Below are positions 35,881 through 45,862 of a stretch of 64,000 nucleotides of DNA, in pieces (position 1 is the first letter of the stretch; every line of letters begins with the position of its first letter). The translations under genes and the position numbers were made by a program. Source of the DNA: Chthoniobacter sp. (GTDB lineage Bacteria; Verrucomicrobiota; Verrucomicrobiia; Chthoniobacterales; Chthoniobacteraceae); NCBI GenBank assembly GCA_021414005.1, contig JAIOPH010000030.1, positions 142,990 to 206,989 of the forward strand, read 5' to 3'. Below the pieces are notes generated by a model, which was not told the origin of the DNA, made no database searches, and saw nothing but the letters and a program-made list of their open reading frames with translations.

Positions 35881-38724
35881 ATGAACCCGATGAATCGCCC
35901 GGTACGCACCCCGCCTCCTCCATCTTCTGCATCCAGCAAGGGCTGGCTAATGATCCTTCTTCTGGTCGGAGGAATGAGCGTCTCGGGATTTTTGTTTTAC
36001 CGTTCGCTGAATTCGCGTCCGAAACCATCTCCAGTGGTGGCCGTGGAGGCACCGCCCGCGCCGCCCGAACCTGTGGTGGAAACCCCGCCGCCCGCCGAAC
36101 CCGCTCCGGTGCCAAAGGGCCCTGATCCGGCGATCGAGTTGGCGCGGGTGCAGGCGCGCATCGAGGCTGTGCGTGCAGTCGAGACGGTGCGCCCGCAAAT
36201 GGGGCGGGGTGACTTTACCGGTGCGGCCAAAGCGCTGGAGGCCTGGCTGGCGGCGCATCCCGAGCACGCGCAGCGGGCGCTGGTGGAGCATCAGGTTGCG
36301 CGGCTGCGCGCGGCGGAGCAAGCCGTTCCGCTGCTGCTGGCGCAACCGGCGGCGCTGGCGGGGGCGCAGATTTCGGTGGGCAGTGCGGTATGGCAGGTGA
36401 GCCGCGTGGCGAATGGCAAGCTGCTGTGCAAGGTGCAGGCGCAGTTTGGGCTGGTGGAGCGGCCGGTCGAAATCTCCGCCCTGAGCGAAGCGGCGCTGCT
36501 CCAACTCATGCAGCGCGCGGACGCGGCGGGGCAGGGGACGCTCGCGCCGGGCTATCTGCTGGGGCTCGGCAAAACGGCGGAGGCCGCAGCCGCTCTGCGT
36601 GGCACCTCAGCGAAGGTGGAAGCGATGCGCGCGGATGTCGCCGAGTGCGTGGCCGTGGCGCGCGACGCGGAACTGCTCGCGGAGCTGGATGGTGTGGAGG
36701 CGCTGGTGGCCCGACACGAGACGGACAGCGCGCAGGAGCGGCTGGCGCGGTGCGAGGCGACCTTCGCGGGACACGAGTTTCTGACCATTGCCTATGTCTC
36801 AAAAATCAGCGACTGGCGGGGGCAACTCGCGAAGACTCCCGCACGGACGCCGGTCCCGACACCCGCGCCGACGACGGTGGCCGACGCCTACCCAGGACTT
36901 CCGGTTTTCACTCTCTCGACGGCGGTCGCCGTGGGAGATCCCGATCGCAAGCAACTCCAACTCGCCGCGGAGTGGGCGGCCTCGACCGGAAACTGGGACC
37001 GCCATTTCACCGCGCTGAAAAATGCCCTCGCCACCGCCGCGGGCAGCGGCCCATGGCAGCAGCATCCGCAGAATCTCGACCGCCTCATCGGTCTCGGCAC
37101 GCCCGCGCTGGCCACCGAGCAGGCGCGGTTCATTCGCGCGGTGGGCGCGGCTGAATTGACGAAGTTCACTGCGGTGGAAAAGAGCAGGGACTTCCTCAAG
37201 TGGCTGCTCGTCCGCCCAGTGGTGCTCGCCGCCTTTAATGACACCGTGGAGCCGCAGGACCAGGCGGCGAACGCCCTCGCGGAATGGCGCACCATCTGGT
37301 ACGACGATGAGGAGAATCGCGAGAAATACGCGAACCTCGCGATCGCGTGTGCGCTCGTCTTTGACCAGGCCGTCCGCATCAGTCCGGACGTTTATGGCTT
37401 TGGCAAAACGGAGAGTTCCAGCAGCGGCGGTTCGGCCAAGGAGGTCTCCGCCCTCGGACGCTATCGCTTTTACCGCGACTGTGCGAAGAAGGGCTCGCTG
37501 AAAGTCCCCCTCGCTGAGATGATGCCGTGGGAGCTGGTTTGGGTGGTGGATGCGCCAGTGCCCGACAGCGAATTGGTCTGGGCGCAGCAGCATGCAAATT
37601 TCAGCCGCCGCGACTGGGGCAAGGCCTACCCGCACATTCGCTACCGGATGGATCGCGCCACGCAGGGCGTGAATCCTTACAAGGCTTACACCCTCGCCGA
37701 GATCGAAAAGGAGGGCGGCGTTTGCGGCGACCAGGCCTACTTCGCGGCGATGACCGCGAAGGCAAACGGCATTCCGGCGATGGTCATCTCCGGTGAAGGC
37801 GACCGTGGCGGACACGCGTGGATGGGCTTCGAGTTGGCGCGCAGTGAATGGAAGCTGGATAACGGGCGTTACGCCGATAACTACGCCGCCGGCACCACCC
37901 GCCACCCGCAGACCGGCGCGACGATCAAGGAACATGAGTTGCGCCAGCTCACCGATCCCGCCCGTCGCACGCCGAGCTATGAGAAAAGCGACAAGCTGCT
38001 CGCGCTTTCCGCGCTGCTCGCCGAGGCCGGACAGCGCCAGCTCGCCACAGTGGCGCTCACGACCGCGCTCACGCTTGCCCCAAAAAATTTCGACGCCTGG
38101 ACGGCGAAGCTCGCCCAACTCGCTGCGGCCAAGGTGACCGCCGCGGAATATCTCCGCGAAAGCGCCCGCATGCGCGTGACCTTTCGCGAATTCTCCGATC
38201 TCGTGCAGACGATCGACAAACGTGAGGCCGACTACCTTGCCGCCAATGGCGACGCCGACGCCGCGCGCAAGCTCGTCCACACGCAAACGGGTCGCATGGA
38301 GCGTAAGGACGGCGAGCGCTCCGATCTGATCATTGATAATGTGGTGCGCGAAGCGGAGATGGCGGAGAAAGCCGGCGAAACCGAAAAAGTGGGGCGCATC
38401 TATCGCGATGCCTTGAAAGACAAAGGAACCGAGGTGGTGCCGTTCAAGAAGGTCGCCGGTCACTACTACGACTGGGCCAAGAAGAGCAACAAGGGCCCTG
38501 AAACGGTGCGCGAACTTATCTCGTTTTTCGATCGCAAGCACGACATGCCGACGACGGACACCTTTGCCATGGGGGCGTATCGCGGGGCGCTCGGGATGCT
38601 CATCGACATGACCAAGGAGCAGAAGATGGAACCGCAGCAGCACCAGCTCGAGCGCCGCGAGGTAAAGCTTAAAGAGCTTCAGGAAAAGCAGGGCAAACTG
38701 CAGAGCAAGGGCGCGGATCGCTGA
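35881..38724 (+). CDS. Large membrane-anchored transglutaminase-like protein
   Basis: A 947-residue protein with one N-terminal membrane helix (WLMILLLVGGMSVSGFLFY) and a long Pro-rich stretch (about 50-82). Alpha-helical repeats follow. A transglutaminase-like core lies at about 600-670 with a putative Cys-His-Asp triad: C615 in GGVCGDQAYF, H645 in GGHAWMGF and D660 in KLDNGRYAD. The last 250 residues look TPR-like (AEAGQRQLATVALTTAL) and end in a charged coiled coil. The domain could be a protease or peptide cross-linking enzyme in the periplasm; the substrate is unknown. Confidence 0.7.
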   Translation: MNPMNRPVRTPPPPSSASSKGWLMILLLVGGMSVSGFLFYRSLNSRPKPSPVVAVEAPPAPPEPVVETPPPAEPAPVPKGPDPAIELARVQARIEAVRAVETVRPQMGRGDFTGAAKALEAWLAAHPEHAQRALVEHQVARLRAAEQAVPLLLAQPAALAGAQISVGSAVWQVSRVANGKLLCKVQAQFGLVERPVEISALSEAALLQLMQRADAAGQGTLAPGYLLGLGKTAEAAAALRGTSAKVEAMRADVAECVAVARDAELLAELDGVEALVARHETDSAQERLARCEATFAGHEFLTIAYVSKISDWRGQLAKTPARTPVPTPAPTTVADAYPGLPVFTLSTAVAVGDPDRKQLQLAAEWAASTGNWDRHFTALKNALATAAGSGPWQQHPQNLDRLIGLGTPALATEQARFIRAVGAAELTKFTAVEKSRDFLKWLLVRPVVLAAFNDTVEPQDQAANALAEWRTIWYDDEENREKYANLAIACALVFDQAVRISPDVYGFGKTESSSSGGSAKEVSALGRYRFYRDCAKKGSLKVPLAEMMPWELVWVVDAPVPDSELVWAQQHANFSRRDWGKAYPHIRYRMDRATQGVNPYKAYTLAEIEKEGGVCGDQAYFAAMTAKANGIPAMVISGEGDRGGHAWMGFELARSEWKLDNGRYADNYAAGTTRHPQTGATIKEHELRQLTDPARRTPSYEKSDKLLALSALLAEAGQRQLATVALTTALTLAPKNFDAWTAKLAQLAAAKVTAAEYLRESARMRVTFREFSDLVQTIDKREADYLAANGDADAARKLVHTQTGRMERKDGERSDLIIDNVVREAEMAEKAGETEKVGRIYRDALKDKGTEVVPFKKVAGHYYDWAKKSNKGPETVRELISFFDRKHDMPTTDTFAMGAYRGALGMLIDMTKEQKMEPQQHQLERREVKLKELQEKQGKLQSKGADR

Positions 38725-38736
38725 CGGGAGCGGCGG

Positions 38737-39507
38737 CTAAATGTTCGCGCCGGGAGCGAGCAATCGGATCAATGCCGACCGCGCCGCGCCGACGCCTTTG
38801 TAGTCCGCCATGGCTTCGGGCATGGTGTGCAGCGCGCGGGCGATCCGCCGGCCGATTTCAGGGTCCGCCGCCGCTTCGTCGAGGCGGTGATTGCTCACGC
38901 GGATGCCAAAAAGCAGGCAGCGCGTCACCGGCAGCCGCGTCAAAAACTGCCGCTCCAGGCGGACCCACGTCGTCTCCAGACGTGCCTCCGCTGTGAGGCG
39001 AGGCAGCCTGCGTACGGGGTGAAAGTTCAGTTCCGTGTGCGCGCTCAGGCCCCAGTTTTCCCGCTCCCATGCCGCCTCGCACGCGATCCGCGCCAGAAAC
39101 GTTTGAATGCTCGCGCCGATTGTCTGTTGCAAAGCCGGCACCGGCGCATGCACCGCGCTCAGTGGCAGCCCGAGCTTTTCCGGCAGCGACCATGCGGACG
39201 GAAAAATCACCTCGCCCGCCACCGCCACGGGTTCGGTTTCGATGTCCGCCGAGAGCACCACCCAATCCGCCTCTGGCTCCGGTGCCCACTGCCGCATCCA
39301 CGCCACGGCCTCGACACGGCCAGCCTCGCCTTCCGGGCGACAGCCGACGAAAAGTTCGGGACTCGCCTCCCGCCAGCGTTTGCGCTCCGCCAGAATCGCA
39401 CCCGCTTTGTCCCACACGCCCCAATACGCCGCCGCGTCACCCGCCCGTAGCGACATTGGCAAACGAAAATCCGCATCGGGAAACAAGCGTCGCCAGTCAG
39501 GAATCAT
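38737..39507 (-). CDS. DUF3445 (haem-dependent oxidative N-demethylase-like) protein
   Basis: A 256-residue protein with DUF3445 blocks: NWGLSAHTELNFHPVRRLPR, ARLETTWVRLERQFLTRLPVT, LFGIRVSNHRLDEAA and the C-terminal MPEAMADYKG. Some members of this family bind haem and remove methyl groups from dimethylamine-type substrates; whether this one does is not shown. The start MIPDWRRLFPDADFRLPMS at 39507 fits the family better than an in-frame ATG 40 codons upstream. Confidence 0.72.
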   Translation of the reverse strand: MIPDWRRLFPDADFRLPMSLRAGDAAAYWGVWDKAGAILAERKRWREASPELFVGCRPEGEAGRVEAVAWMRQWAPEPEADWVVLSADIETEPVAVAGEVIFPSAWSLPEKLGLPLSAVHAPVPALQQTIGASIQTFLARIACEAAWERENWGLSAHTELNFHPVRRLPRLTAEARLETTWVRLERQFLTRLPVTRCLLFGIRVSNHRLDEAAADPEIGRRIARALHTMPEAMADYKGVGAARSALIRLLAPGANI

Positions 39508-39747
39508 CGAGGGATTCAAACGAGCGGATGCTTTCACCGCAAGCGCGCTGCGCGTCGAAGATTTCACTCTCGGTTCGTAGAAGGCAGCCGTCTGCCGGGA
39601 GAAAGGGATCGTTCCGGCTGAAACCACACCATCTGGGGACCACTTTTGTCGCCGACCCCAATATATTGTGCTTGCGGGTGAAAATGGCCGCTCCTAATTT
39701 CCGGGCCGTTCGTCCGCTTTTCACCTCAATTTCACCCCAAAAACGCC

Positions 39748-42700
39748 ATGTATCTCCAATCCCTCGAACTCTTCGGTTTCAAGTCTTTCGCCCCCAAAAC
39801 CAAGATGGAATTCCATCGCGGCGTGACCGCGGTGGTCGGGCCGAACGGGTGCGGAAAATCCAACGTGCTGGACGCGATGCGGTGGGTGCTGGGCGAGCAG
39901 TCGGCCAAGGCGCTGCGCGGCGGCGAAATGTCGGACGTGATTTTCAGCGGGACGGATTCCCGCGCGGCGGTGGGCATGGCGGAGGTGTCGATGACGTTTG
40001 CCGAATGCGAGGAGCAACTCGGCCTGGACTGGCATGAAGTCACGATCACGCGCCGCGTTTTCAAGGACGGAGGGAGTGAGTATCTGCTGAACAAAACGCC
40101 CTGCCGGCTGAAGGACATCCAGCAGCTTTTCATGGACACGGGCATCGGGCGCTCGGCCTACTCGATCATGGAACAGGGCAAGATCGACATGATCCTGTCG
40201 TCACGGCCGGAGGATCGGCGCGCGATTTTCGAGGAGGCGGCGGGGATCACGAAATACAAGGCGCAGAAGCGCGAGGCGTTGCGCAAGCTGGAGGCCACGG
40301 AGGCGAATCTGCTGCGGCTCGAGGACATCGTGAAAGAGGTGAAGCGGCAGATCGGTTCGCTCCAGCGGCAGGCGGGAAAGGCGCGGCGTTATCAGGCGCT
40401 GATCAGCGATTTGAAGCTGCTGGAAACGCACGCGGCAAAGCGGCAGTTCGACGCGCTGGAGGAGGCGCGCGTGACCGCCAAGCAAGAGCTGGCGCGGCTC
40501 GCCGACCGGCAGGTGGAGTGCGAGCAGGAGATCGAATCGCGCGAAAGCGAGGTCGCCGTGCAGCGGGCGGCGCTGGAGGAAATGGAGCAGCGGCTGAACC
40601 AGGCGCGCCAGTCGGTCAACGATCTGCGCACACGCATTTCGAACCACGAGAGCCGGATCATTTTCAACGAGGAGCGCGCGCAGGAATTCACGCAGCTCGT
40701 CGAGCGCTATCGCGCGGACGTGGCGGGCGCAGAGGAGAAATTCCGCATCGCCGAGACGCAGCTTCACGATACCGACATCGAGCTGGAGCAGATCACCACG
40801 ATGCTCGCGGGCGAGTTGCGGGTCATGGAGGAAAAGCAGGCTGCCGTCGCCGCGCTGACCGGTCAGCGGCAGGAGGCGGAGCAGACGATCAGCGGCGTGG
40901 CAAATGACGCGGCGCGCATCGAGAGCCGCATCAGCGGCCTGCGCGGGCAGATTTCCAGCGTCTCGCAGCAGCGCGATGGCGCGGAGGCGCGGCTGAGCAT
41001 TCTTTCGGGCGAACTGGAGCAGCTCACCTTTGCCTTCACGCAATTCACCGACCGGCTGCGCGACACGCAGGCCGAGATTGAGCGCGCGGTCAGCGACGCC
41101 GAGGCGCGCGCCGCCCAGCTCGCCGACAGCGAGGCGCAGCTCCGCGAGGCGCAAAGCGGGCTGGCGGAAACCGACCGCGAACTCCGCGACGCGCAGCGTT
41201 CGCTGGCGGAGAAAGACTCGAAGCTCGAAGTGCTCCGCGCGCTGAACGCGGGCGGCGAAGGTTTCTCCGAAGGCACCCAGGCCGTGCTCCGCGGGCTGGA
41301 CAATCCCGACTTTTTCAAACCCGCGATCCTCGGCGCGCTGGCGCAGTTCATTGAGGTCGCGCCGGAATTTGTCACCGCCGCGGAGGCCGCGCTGGGCGTG
41401 AATCTCCAGGCGATCGTGATGAAGGACACGATGATCGCGGAGTCGGTGGTGAAGACGCTGACCGCGCAGAAACTCGGCAAGGCGGCGCTCGCGCTGCGGG
41501 AACTGGAGAACCATTTCGACCACAAGGCCGAACCACTGGCGCTGCCCGAAGGCGCGATCGACTGGCTCATCCGCAAAATCACGCCGCAGCCCGAAGTGCA
41601 GCGGCTCGTCGAACGGCTGGTCAACCACACCGTCCTCGTGCCCGACCTCGAAACGGCGCTCCGCATTTTCCCGCAGGTGCGCGGCTCGGCGGTCGTCACG
41701 CTCGCGGGCGAGGTGCTCACCGGCCACGGCGTGCTGCATGCCGGCCAGACCGGCGAGGCGGTGAATTCCGTGCTCGCGCGGAAAAACCAGATCCACACGC
41801 TCGAAGCCGAGGCCGCGCAGTTCCAGCAGCAGATCGAAGGCGTGACGGTGCGCCGCAACGCGCTCGTAGCCGAAATCGAAACGGCCCAGGCGCGGTTGGA
41901 CGAAGCGCGCGAAGAAAAGCAGAACGCCACCCTCCTTGTCTCCACGCTGCGCGGCCAGCTCGCGATGGTCGAGCGCGAGGCGAAGGAGACCGAACGCAAA
42001 CAGCAGAACCTCGAAGGCGAACGCGCGAGCAGCGAGGCGCGGCATCGCGAGGCGGCGGATCGCGTGGGCGGGTTGGAAGCGGAGATCGCCAGCGGGCTCG
42101 GGCAGCTTGAGGAACTCCAGACGCGCCGCGCCGAAGCGCAGAACCAGCTCGAAGTCCTGCGCGCCCGCGAAGGCGAACTCGGCGGCGAACTCAACGAGCT
42201 GCGCGTCAAGGTCGCCACCGAGCGCCAGCGCCACTCTTCACTCCACCATCAGCGCCAGCCCATGGAAGCGCGGCTAACCGAGCTGACCGAGCTCATCGCC
42301 GCGCGCAAACAGGACATCGTCAACTACGAGCAGCGCGCGGACTCGATGCTCGCGGAAAACGCGGAGATCGAAACGAATCTCGAACGCCTGCGCGGACAGG
42401 TTGGCGAAGGCGAAAGCGCCGTGGCCGCGCTGCTCGAAGAGCGCGCCGGGATGGCATCAGCCGTCGAGGAGCTGGCGAACGGCCTGCGCGTCCTGCGCCA
42501 CCAGCTCACCGAAGCGCACGACCAGCGCAGCCGGCTCGACGTGAAACACACGCAGTACGAAATGAAGCTCACCGCGCTGACCGAGCACATCCAAAAGCGC
42601 TACCAGCTCGATCTCGCGACCTTTGAGCGCGATCTCCACGGCTTGCGCGTGGCCATTCGCGACCACGCGAAACGCCAGGCCCGTGGCGCGGACGCCCCGT

Positions 42701-43476
42701 CCGCCGATGGTGAAGCGAGCGCCCCGCTCGCTGATTCGGCAGGCGAGGCACCCACAGGACAAACCGCGGACGAGGCGTCCGCGCCACGCAGCGAGATGGT
42801 CGAAGACGCCTTCGCCATCGACTGGGAGCGCATCGACTCGATGGTCCGCGAACTCGATCAGCGTCTCGACTCGATGGGGCCGGTGAACCTCGACGCCATC
42901 CAGGAATACGACGAGTTGGAGCAGCGCCACGCTTTTCTCGAAAAACAGAACCAGGACCTCACCAATGCCAAGCAGGAGCTGATCGACGTCATCGCGAAGA
43001 TCAACAACACCACCAAGACACTCTTCGCCGAGACGTTTGAAAAGATCCGCGTGAACTTCGCCGAGATGTTTGTCGAACTGTTCGGCGGCGGCAAAGCGAA
43101 CCTGCTCCTGACCGACGAAACCGACCCGCTCGAAAGCGGCATCGACATCATCGCCAAGCCGCCCGGCAAACAGCTCCAGACCATCACCCTGCTCTCCGGC
43201 GGCGAGCGCACCATGACGGCGGTCGCGCTGCTCTTCTCGATCTACATGGTCAAGCCGAGCCCGTTCTGCGTGCTCGACGAAATGGACGCGCCGCTCGACG
43301 AATCGAACATCAACCGCTTCATCAAAATCCTCGACCGCTTCGTGGCGCAGTCGCAGTTCATCGTCATCTCGCACCACAAGCGCACCATCGCCCGGGCCGA
43401 CGCACTCTACGGCGTGACCATGGAGGAGCACGGCGTCTCGAAACTCCTCGCGCGGGCGAGCGCAGCGCGGCGGTGA
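39748..43476 (+). CDS. smc: SMC chromosome-segregation ATPase
   Basis: A 1242-residue condensin subunit that organises and segregates the chromosome. Walker A is GPNGCGKSN (31-39), the ABC signature is LLSGGERTM (from 1148) and Walker B is FCVLDEMDAPLDE (D1177, E1178). Two long coiled coils flank a hinge at about 505-660 (GFSEGTQAVLRGLDNPDF). An acidic Ala-rich insert (near residues 980-1010, with GEASAPLADSAGEAP) lies in the second coiled coil. The last nine residues (LARASAARR) after GVSKL come from a hairpin-like repeat and probably replace the normal tail. Confidence 0.95.
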   Translation: MYLQSLELFGFKSFAPKTKMEFHRGVTAVVGPNGCGKSNVLDAMRWVLGEQSAKALRGGEMSDVIFSGTDSRAAVGMAEVSMTFAECEEQLGLDWHEVTITRRVFKDGGSEYLLNKTPCRLKDIQQLFMDTGIGRSAYSIMEQGKIDMILSSRPEDRRAIFEEAAGITKYKAQKREALRKLEATEANLLRLEDIVKEVKRQIGSLQRQAGKARRYQALISDLKLLETHAAKRQFDALEEARVTAKQELARLADRQVECEQEIESRESEVAVQRAALEEMEQRLNQARQSVNDLRTRISNHESRIIFNEERAQEFTQLVERYRADVAGAEEKFRIAETQLHDTDIELEQITTMLAGELRVMEEKQAAVAALTGQRQEAEQTISGVANDAARIESRISGLRGQISSVSQQRDGAEARLSILSGELEQLTFAFTQFTDRLRDTQAEIERAVSDAEARAAQLADSEAQLREAQSGLAETDRELRDAQRSLAEKDSKLEVLRALNAGGEGFSEGTQAVLRGLDNPDFFKPAILGALAQFIEVAPEFVTAAEAALGVNLQAIVMKDTMIAESVVKTLTAQKLGKAALALRELENHFDHKAEPLALPEGAIDWLIRKITPQPEVQRLVERLVNHTVLVPDLETALRIFPQVRGSAVVTLAGEVLTGHGVLHAGQTGEAVNSVLARKNQIHTLEAEAAQFQQQIEGVTVRRNALVAEIETAQARLDEAREEKQNATLLVSTLRGQLAMVEREAKETERKQQNLEGERASSEARHREAADRVGGLEAEIASGLGQLEELQTRRAEAQNQLEVLRAREGELGGELNELRVKVATERQRHSSLHHQRQPMEARLTELTELIAARKQDIVNYEQRADSMLAENAEIETNLERLRGQVGEGESAVAALLEERAGMASAVEELANGLRVLRHQLTEAHDQRSRLDVKHTQYEMKLTALTEHIQKRYQLDLATFERDLHGLRVAIRDHAKRQARGADAPSADGEASAPLADSAGEAPTGQTADEASAPRSEMVEDAFAIDWERIDSMVRELDQRLDSMGPVNLDAIQEYDELEQRHAFLEKQNQDLTNAKQELIDVIAKINNTTKTLFAETFEKIRVNFAEMFVELFGGGKANLLLTDETDPLESGIDIIAKPPGKQLQTITLLSGGERTMTAVALLFSIYMVKPSPFCVLDEMDAPLDESNINRFIKILDRFVAQSQFIVISHHKRTIARADALYGVTMEEHGVSKLLARASAARR
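43306..43446 (+). repeat. 141-bp sequence duplicated exactly at 52994-53134
   Basis: These 141 bases code for the Smc segment from NINRFIKILDRF to MEEHGVSKL. The same bases occur without mismatch at 52994-53134 inside the RM island. Both copies stop matching at the same codon boundary, where in smc a hairpin (CTCGC, 43447-43451, pairing with GCGAG, 43456-43460) begins. Confidence 0.95.
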
Positions 43477-43597
43477 GTTCCCGGTGGCGCGCCCCGCCTG
43501 CTCCGCGACGCTCTGCCGCTTGCGCCCATCCCGCCGCGCAAGGTGGCAAACCTCGCCTGCTTTGCCGCCCGCGGCCTGAGCCGTCCGAAGATTCAGA
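43477..43597. other. Post-smc intergenic region
   Basis: No gene is supported between the smc stop and the prenyltransferase remnant. The stretch is very GC-rich and starts with the hairpin-like repeat that forms the smc tail. No terminator with a clear T-run for smc was seen, although CGCCGCGGCG followed by a TTTTTGTTT run occurs near 43600-43620. Confidence 0.35.
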
Positions 43598-43990
43598 CTA
43601 CGCCGCGGCGCCTTTTTGTTTCGGTGGCGGAGCGTCCTTGCTGCGGAAGCCGTACATCGGCAGCAGGCGGTAATTAACCTTCAAGGCTGAGTGTCGCCAC
43701 GGTTGTGGCGATGACGCGACCTCCGGGGCCAGCGTGGCCGCCGCTGGAATCCCAACGGCCAGCCTCGTCGCCGGTCCTTTTTTTGCAGAAGCGGCAGGGG
43801 TTCCTTGAGCCGGTCGTTCCACTCCGTCCAAATCGGACCCTGATGCTGGTAGAGCGCCAGGGTCGCGTGGTAAACATTGTAAAGGTTCAGGTTGCGAAAA
43901 TTCATCGGGTGCAGCTTGAGCGTCTCGGCGCTTTCGGTCATGCGGTGGTCGGTTGGCGGGACGAGGTCGAGCTTGCGGCAAAACATCCCG
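43598..43990 (-). pseudogene. Prenyltransferase/terpene-cyclase-repeat gene remnant
   Basis: Three reading frames on the minus strand together give the C-terminal end of a squalene-cyclase/prenyltransferase-repeat protein: first MTESAETLKLHPMNF and YNVYHATLALYQHQGPIW, then in a second frame GDEAGRWDSSGGHAGPGGRV and ATTVATLSLE, then in a third YRLLPMYGFRSKDAPPPKQ. At least two frameshifts and the absence of the N-terminal part show a dead gene. Such repeat domains occur in many PVC surface proteins as well as in hopanoid enzymes, so the original role is open. Confidence 0.68.
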
Positions 43991-44089
43991 GTGGCGGTCA
44001 TAGAAGCAGGCAGCACGCATCGGTGCTTGGTGCGAGGCGGAAAACCGGGAAATGGCACCGGTTCATCAGTCGCTATTCTCGCTCTGCGT

Positions 44090-45862
44090 TCACTTTTCGG
44101 CCAGCGGCACGTTCAGCCAGTTTTCCACTTTGATGCAGCGGGTAGTCCAGTCGCCCATCACGTCCCATGTGGACCAGAGGTGCATGATTTCCAGACCGCG
44201 TCCTCCGCTGGCTATGGTGTCGGCTTTAATCAGGCCGAGTGCGAGACGGGCGTCCCATACATACTGCCAGCTCGCCCAGCCGAAGGGCGGGTGGTATGGC
44301 TCTGCCCATGTGTGGGGGCCGTGCCAGCTTTGGCGGGTCATTTCCTTTCGCCCGATGGAGTCGCTCGGGGGTAATCCTTTTGCGTCGGGCGCGGCCAGGC
44401 GAAGACGGACGCGTTCCAGATAGTTGGCTTGGACGGTGGTTTGCTTGCCGGGTTCGATCAGGTTTTGCAGGGGCACGGTCAGTTGTTCGTCGGTGCAGCG
44501 TTTTGCGGCGGCAAGACGGGCGGCGAGATATTGTTCGTCGCTGAGTTGAACTGGGCTTTTGTGCCATTGCACGAGCGTTTCAATCCCGCCTTTTTGAATC
44601 AAGTCGTGGATGATTTTGCTGTCGTCCATCTGCACTTTGACCCGGTTATACCACGGCTTTCCGTCGCGGACCTCCACATGCATGATCTTTTCGGGCCAAG
44701 TCTTGGGCTGGTCGTACCGATAGGTCTTGTAGTCCTGGCTCCACACCGGAAGCCCTTCGTAGGAATACTCGGCGGCCCAGCCGTCGGGCTGTTCCTGAGC
44801 TTTGAGCCATGTGTAGGACTCCATGAAAAGTTTGCCGTATTTTTCTTCCCCGGTCATGGCGTAAAACCAAGTCAGCAGGGTTGCGATGTAGCGGTTGAAG
44901 TTGCGGGGGTCGATGGACAGGCCCTCGAAATTGCGGGCGGGGACTGGTTCGTTTTTGGAGTTAAAGTTGTCGGCCCAGCCGCGCACTTCGCCTTTGCCGA
45001 GTTGAGTGGCAAAGAGCCATTTTCCAAGTTGGGCGGAACGTTTCAAATACTTCCTGTCACCGGTCGCGTGATACATGATCACGGAAATGCGGAATCCATC
45101 GGTCGTGCAGGCGTCGGCGTAGGATCCACCACCACGGACACCGTAAGCGCCGTTGGACTCCTTCTGTTTTTCTGCGGAGCCCTCGATCCGCGTGTCGAAC
45201 TCCGTGGGGCACCAGCCCCACTCGGGATGTTGGATGCGCTGTGTAACGAGGTCGGCCAGCTTCTTTGCAGCGTCGAAGTATTTCTTTTCGCCGGTGAGTC
45301 GGTGCGCGTACATCAGCAGCGCAAAGGGGCGAAATTGATAGCCGTCCTCCATGCGGACCTCTTCGAGCGGGCACTTGCCTCCGCCGGCTGTGGCCTTGCC
45401 GCCGCGTTCGATGGTGGCACCGGTGGGAAAATGCCCGGCGGGTTGCTGCACTTGGAGGAAAAAATCCGCTGTCTTGAGTGCGGCATCGAGGTATTTCCGT
45501 TCGCCGAGCATCTCGTAAGCACGCAAGAACTGGGCGGCGGAGTCCGCCAGCGCACCACGGTTTAGATCCACCTTTGCCGTGTCTTCTTTGACTTGGACGC
45601 TGGTGTAGCCAAACGAGTAAACGCCGAAATCGCCTGTTGCGGCGATGCGCGCATCGAGCCAAGCGCGGATGTCCTGTTCGTTTTGTTCTAAAAGCGTGCG
45701 GTCAATCTTCGTGAGGACTGCTGCAAGTTCGGGTGCGGCTTCTTTCTCTGCTGCATGGGTGAGTGGGATCGTCAGCGCTGTGAAAATGGCGAGCGCACCG
45801 ATCATCGCCGCGCTTTGTCTGAGAAGTCGTTTCCCATTCTGCTTCATTTCGGTGGTGTTCAT
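44090..45862 (-). CDS. Secreted alpha/alpha-toroid carbohydrate-active protein
   Basis: A 590-residue exported protein (signal region AAMIGALAIFTALTIPLTHA) built of helical pairs as in (alpha/alpha)n-barrel glycosidases and lyases. Repeated segments such as FLRAYEMLGERKYLDAALK, LLMYAHRLTGEKKYFDAA, MYHATGDRKYLKRSAQLG and FYAMTGEEKYGKLFMESY mark the repeats, with aromatic and acidic residues (HPEWGWCPTEFDTR, MEDGYQFRP) that could line a cleft. No exact family was recognised. The ATGA overlap with the PL10 pectate lyase gene implies a pectin- or uronic-acid-related role. Confidence 0.68.
   Translation of the reverse strand: MNTTEMKQNGKRLLRQSAAMIGALAIFTALTIPLTHAAEKEAAPELAAVLTKIDRTLLEQNEQDIRAWLDARIAATGDFGVYSFGYTSVQVKEDTAKVDLNRGALADSAAQFLRAYEMLGERKYLDAALKTADFFLQVQQPAGHFPTGATIERGGKATAGGGKCPLEEVRMEDGYQFRPFALLMYAHRLTGEKKYFDAAKKLADLVTQRIQHPEWGWCPTEFDTRIEGSAEKQKESNGAYGVRGGGSYADACTTDGFRISVIMYHATGDRKYLKRSAQLGKWLFATQLGKGEVRGWADNFNSKNEPVPARNFEGLSIDPRNFNRYIATLLTWFYAMTGEEKYGKLFMESYTWLKAQEQPDGWAAEYSYEGLPVWSQDYKTYRYDQPKTWPEKIMHVEVRDGKPWYNRVKVQMDDSKIIHDLIQKGGIETLVQWHKSPVQLSDEQYLAARLAAAKRCTDEQLTVPLQNLIEPGKQTTVQANYLERVRLRLAAPDAKGLPPSDSIGRKEMTRQSWHGPHTWAEPYHPPFGWASWQYVWDARLALGLIKADTIASGGRGLEIMHLWSTWDVMGDWTTRCIKVENWLNVPLAEK

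Noticed and set aside
40201..42234. 677-codon open frame on the minus strand within smc
   Set aside because: It is an antisense shadow of the Smc coiled coil and gives only Arg/Leu-rich sequence.
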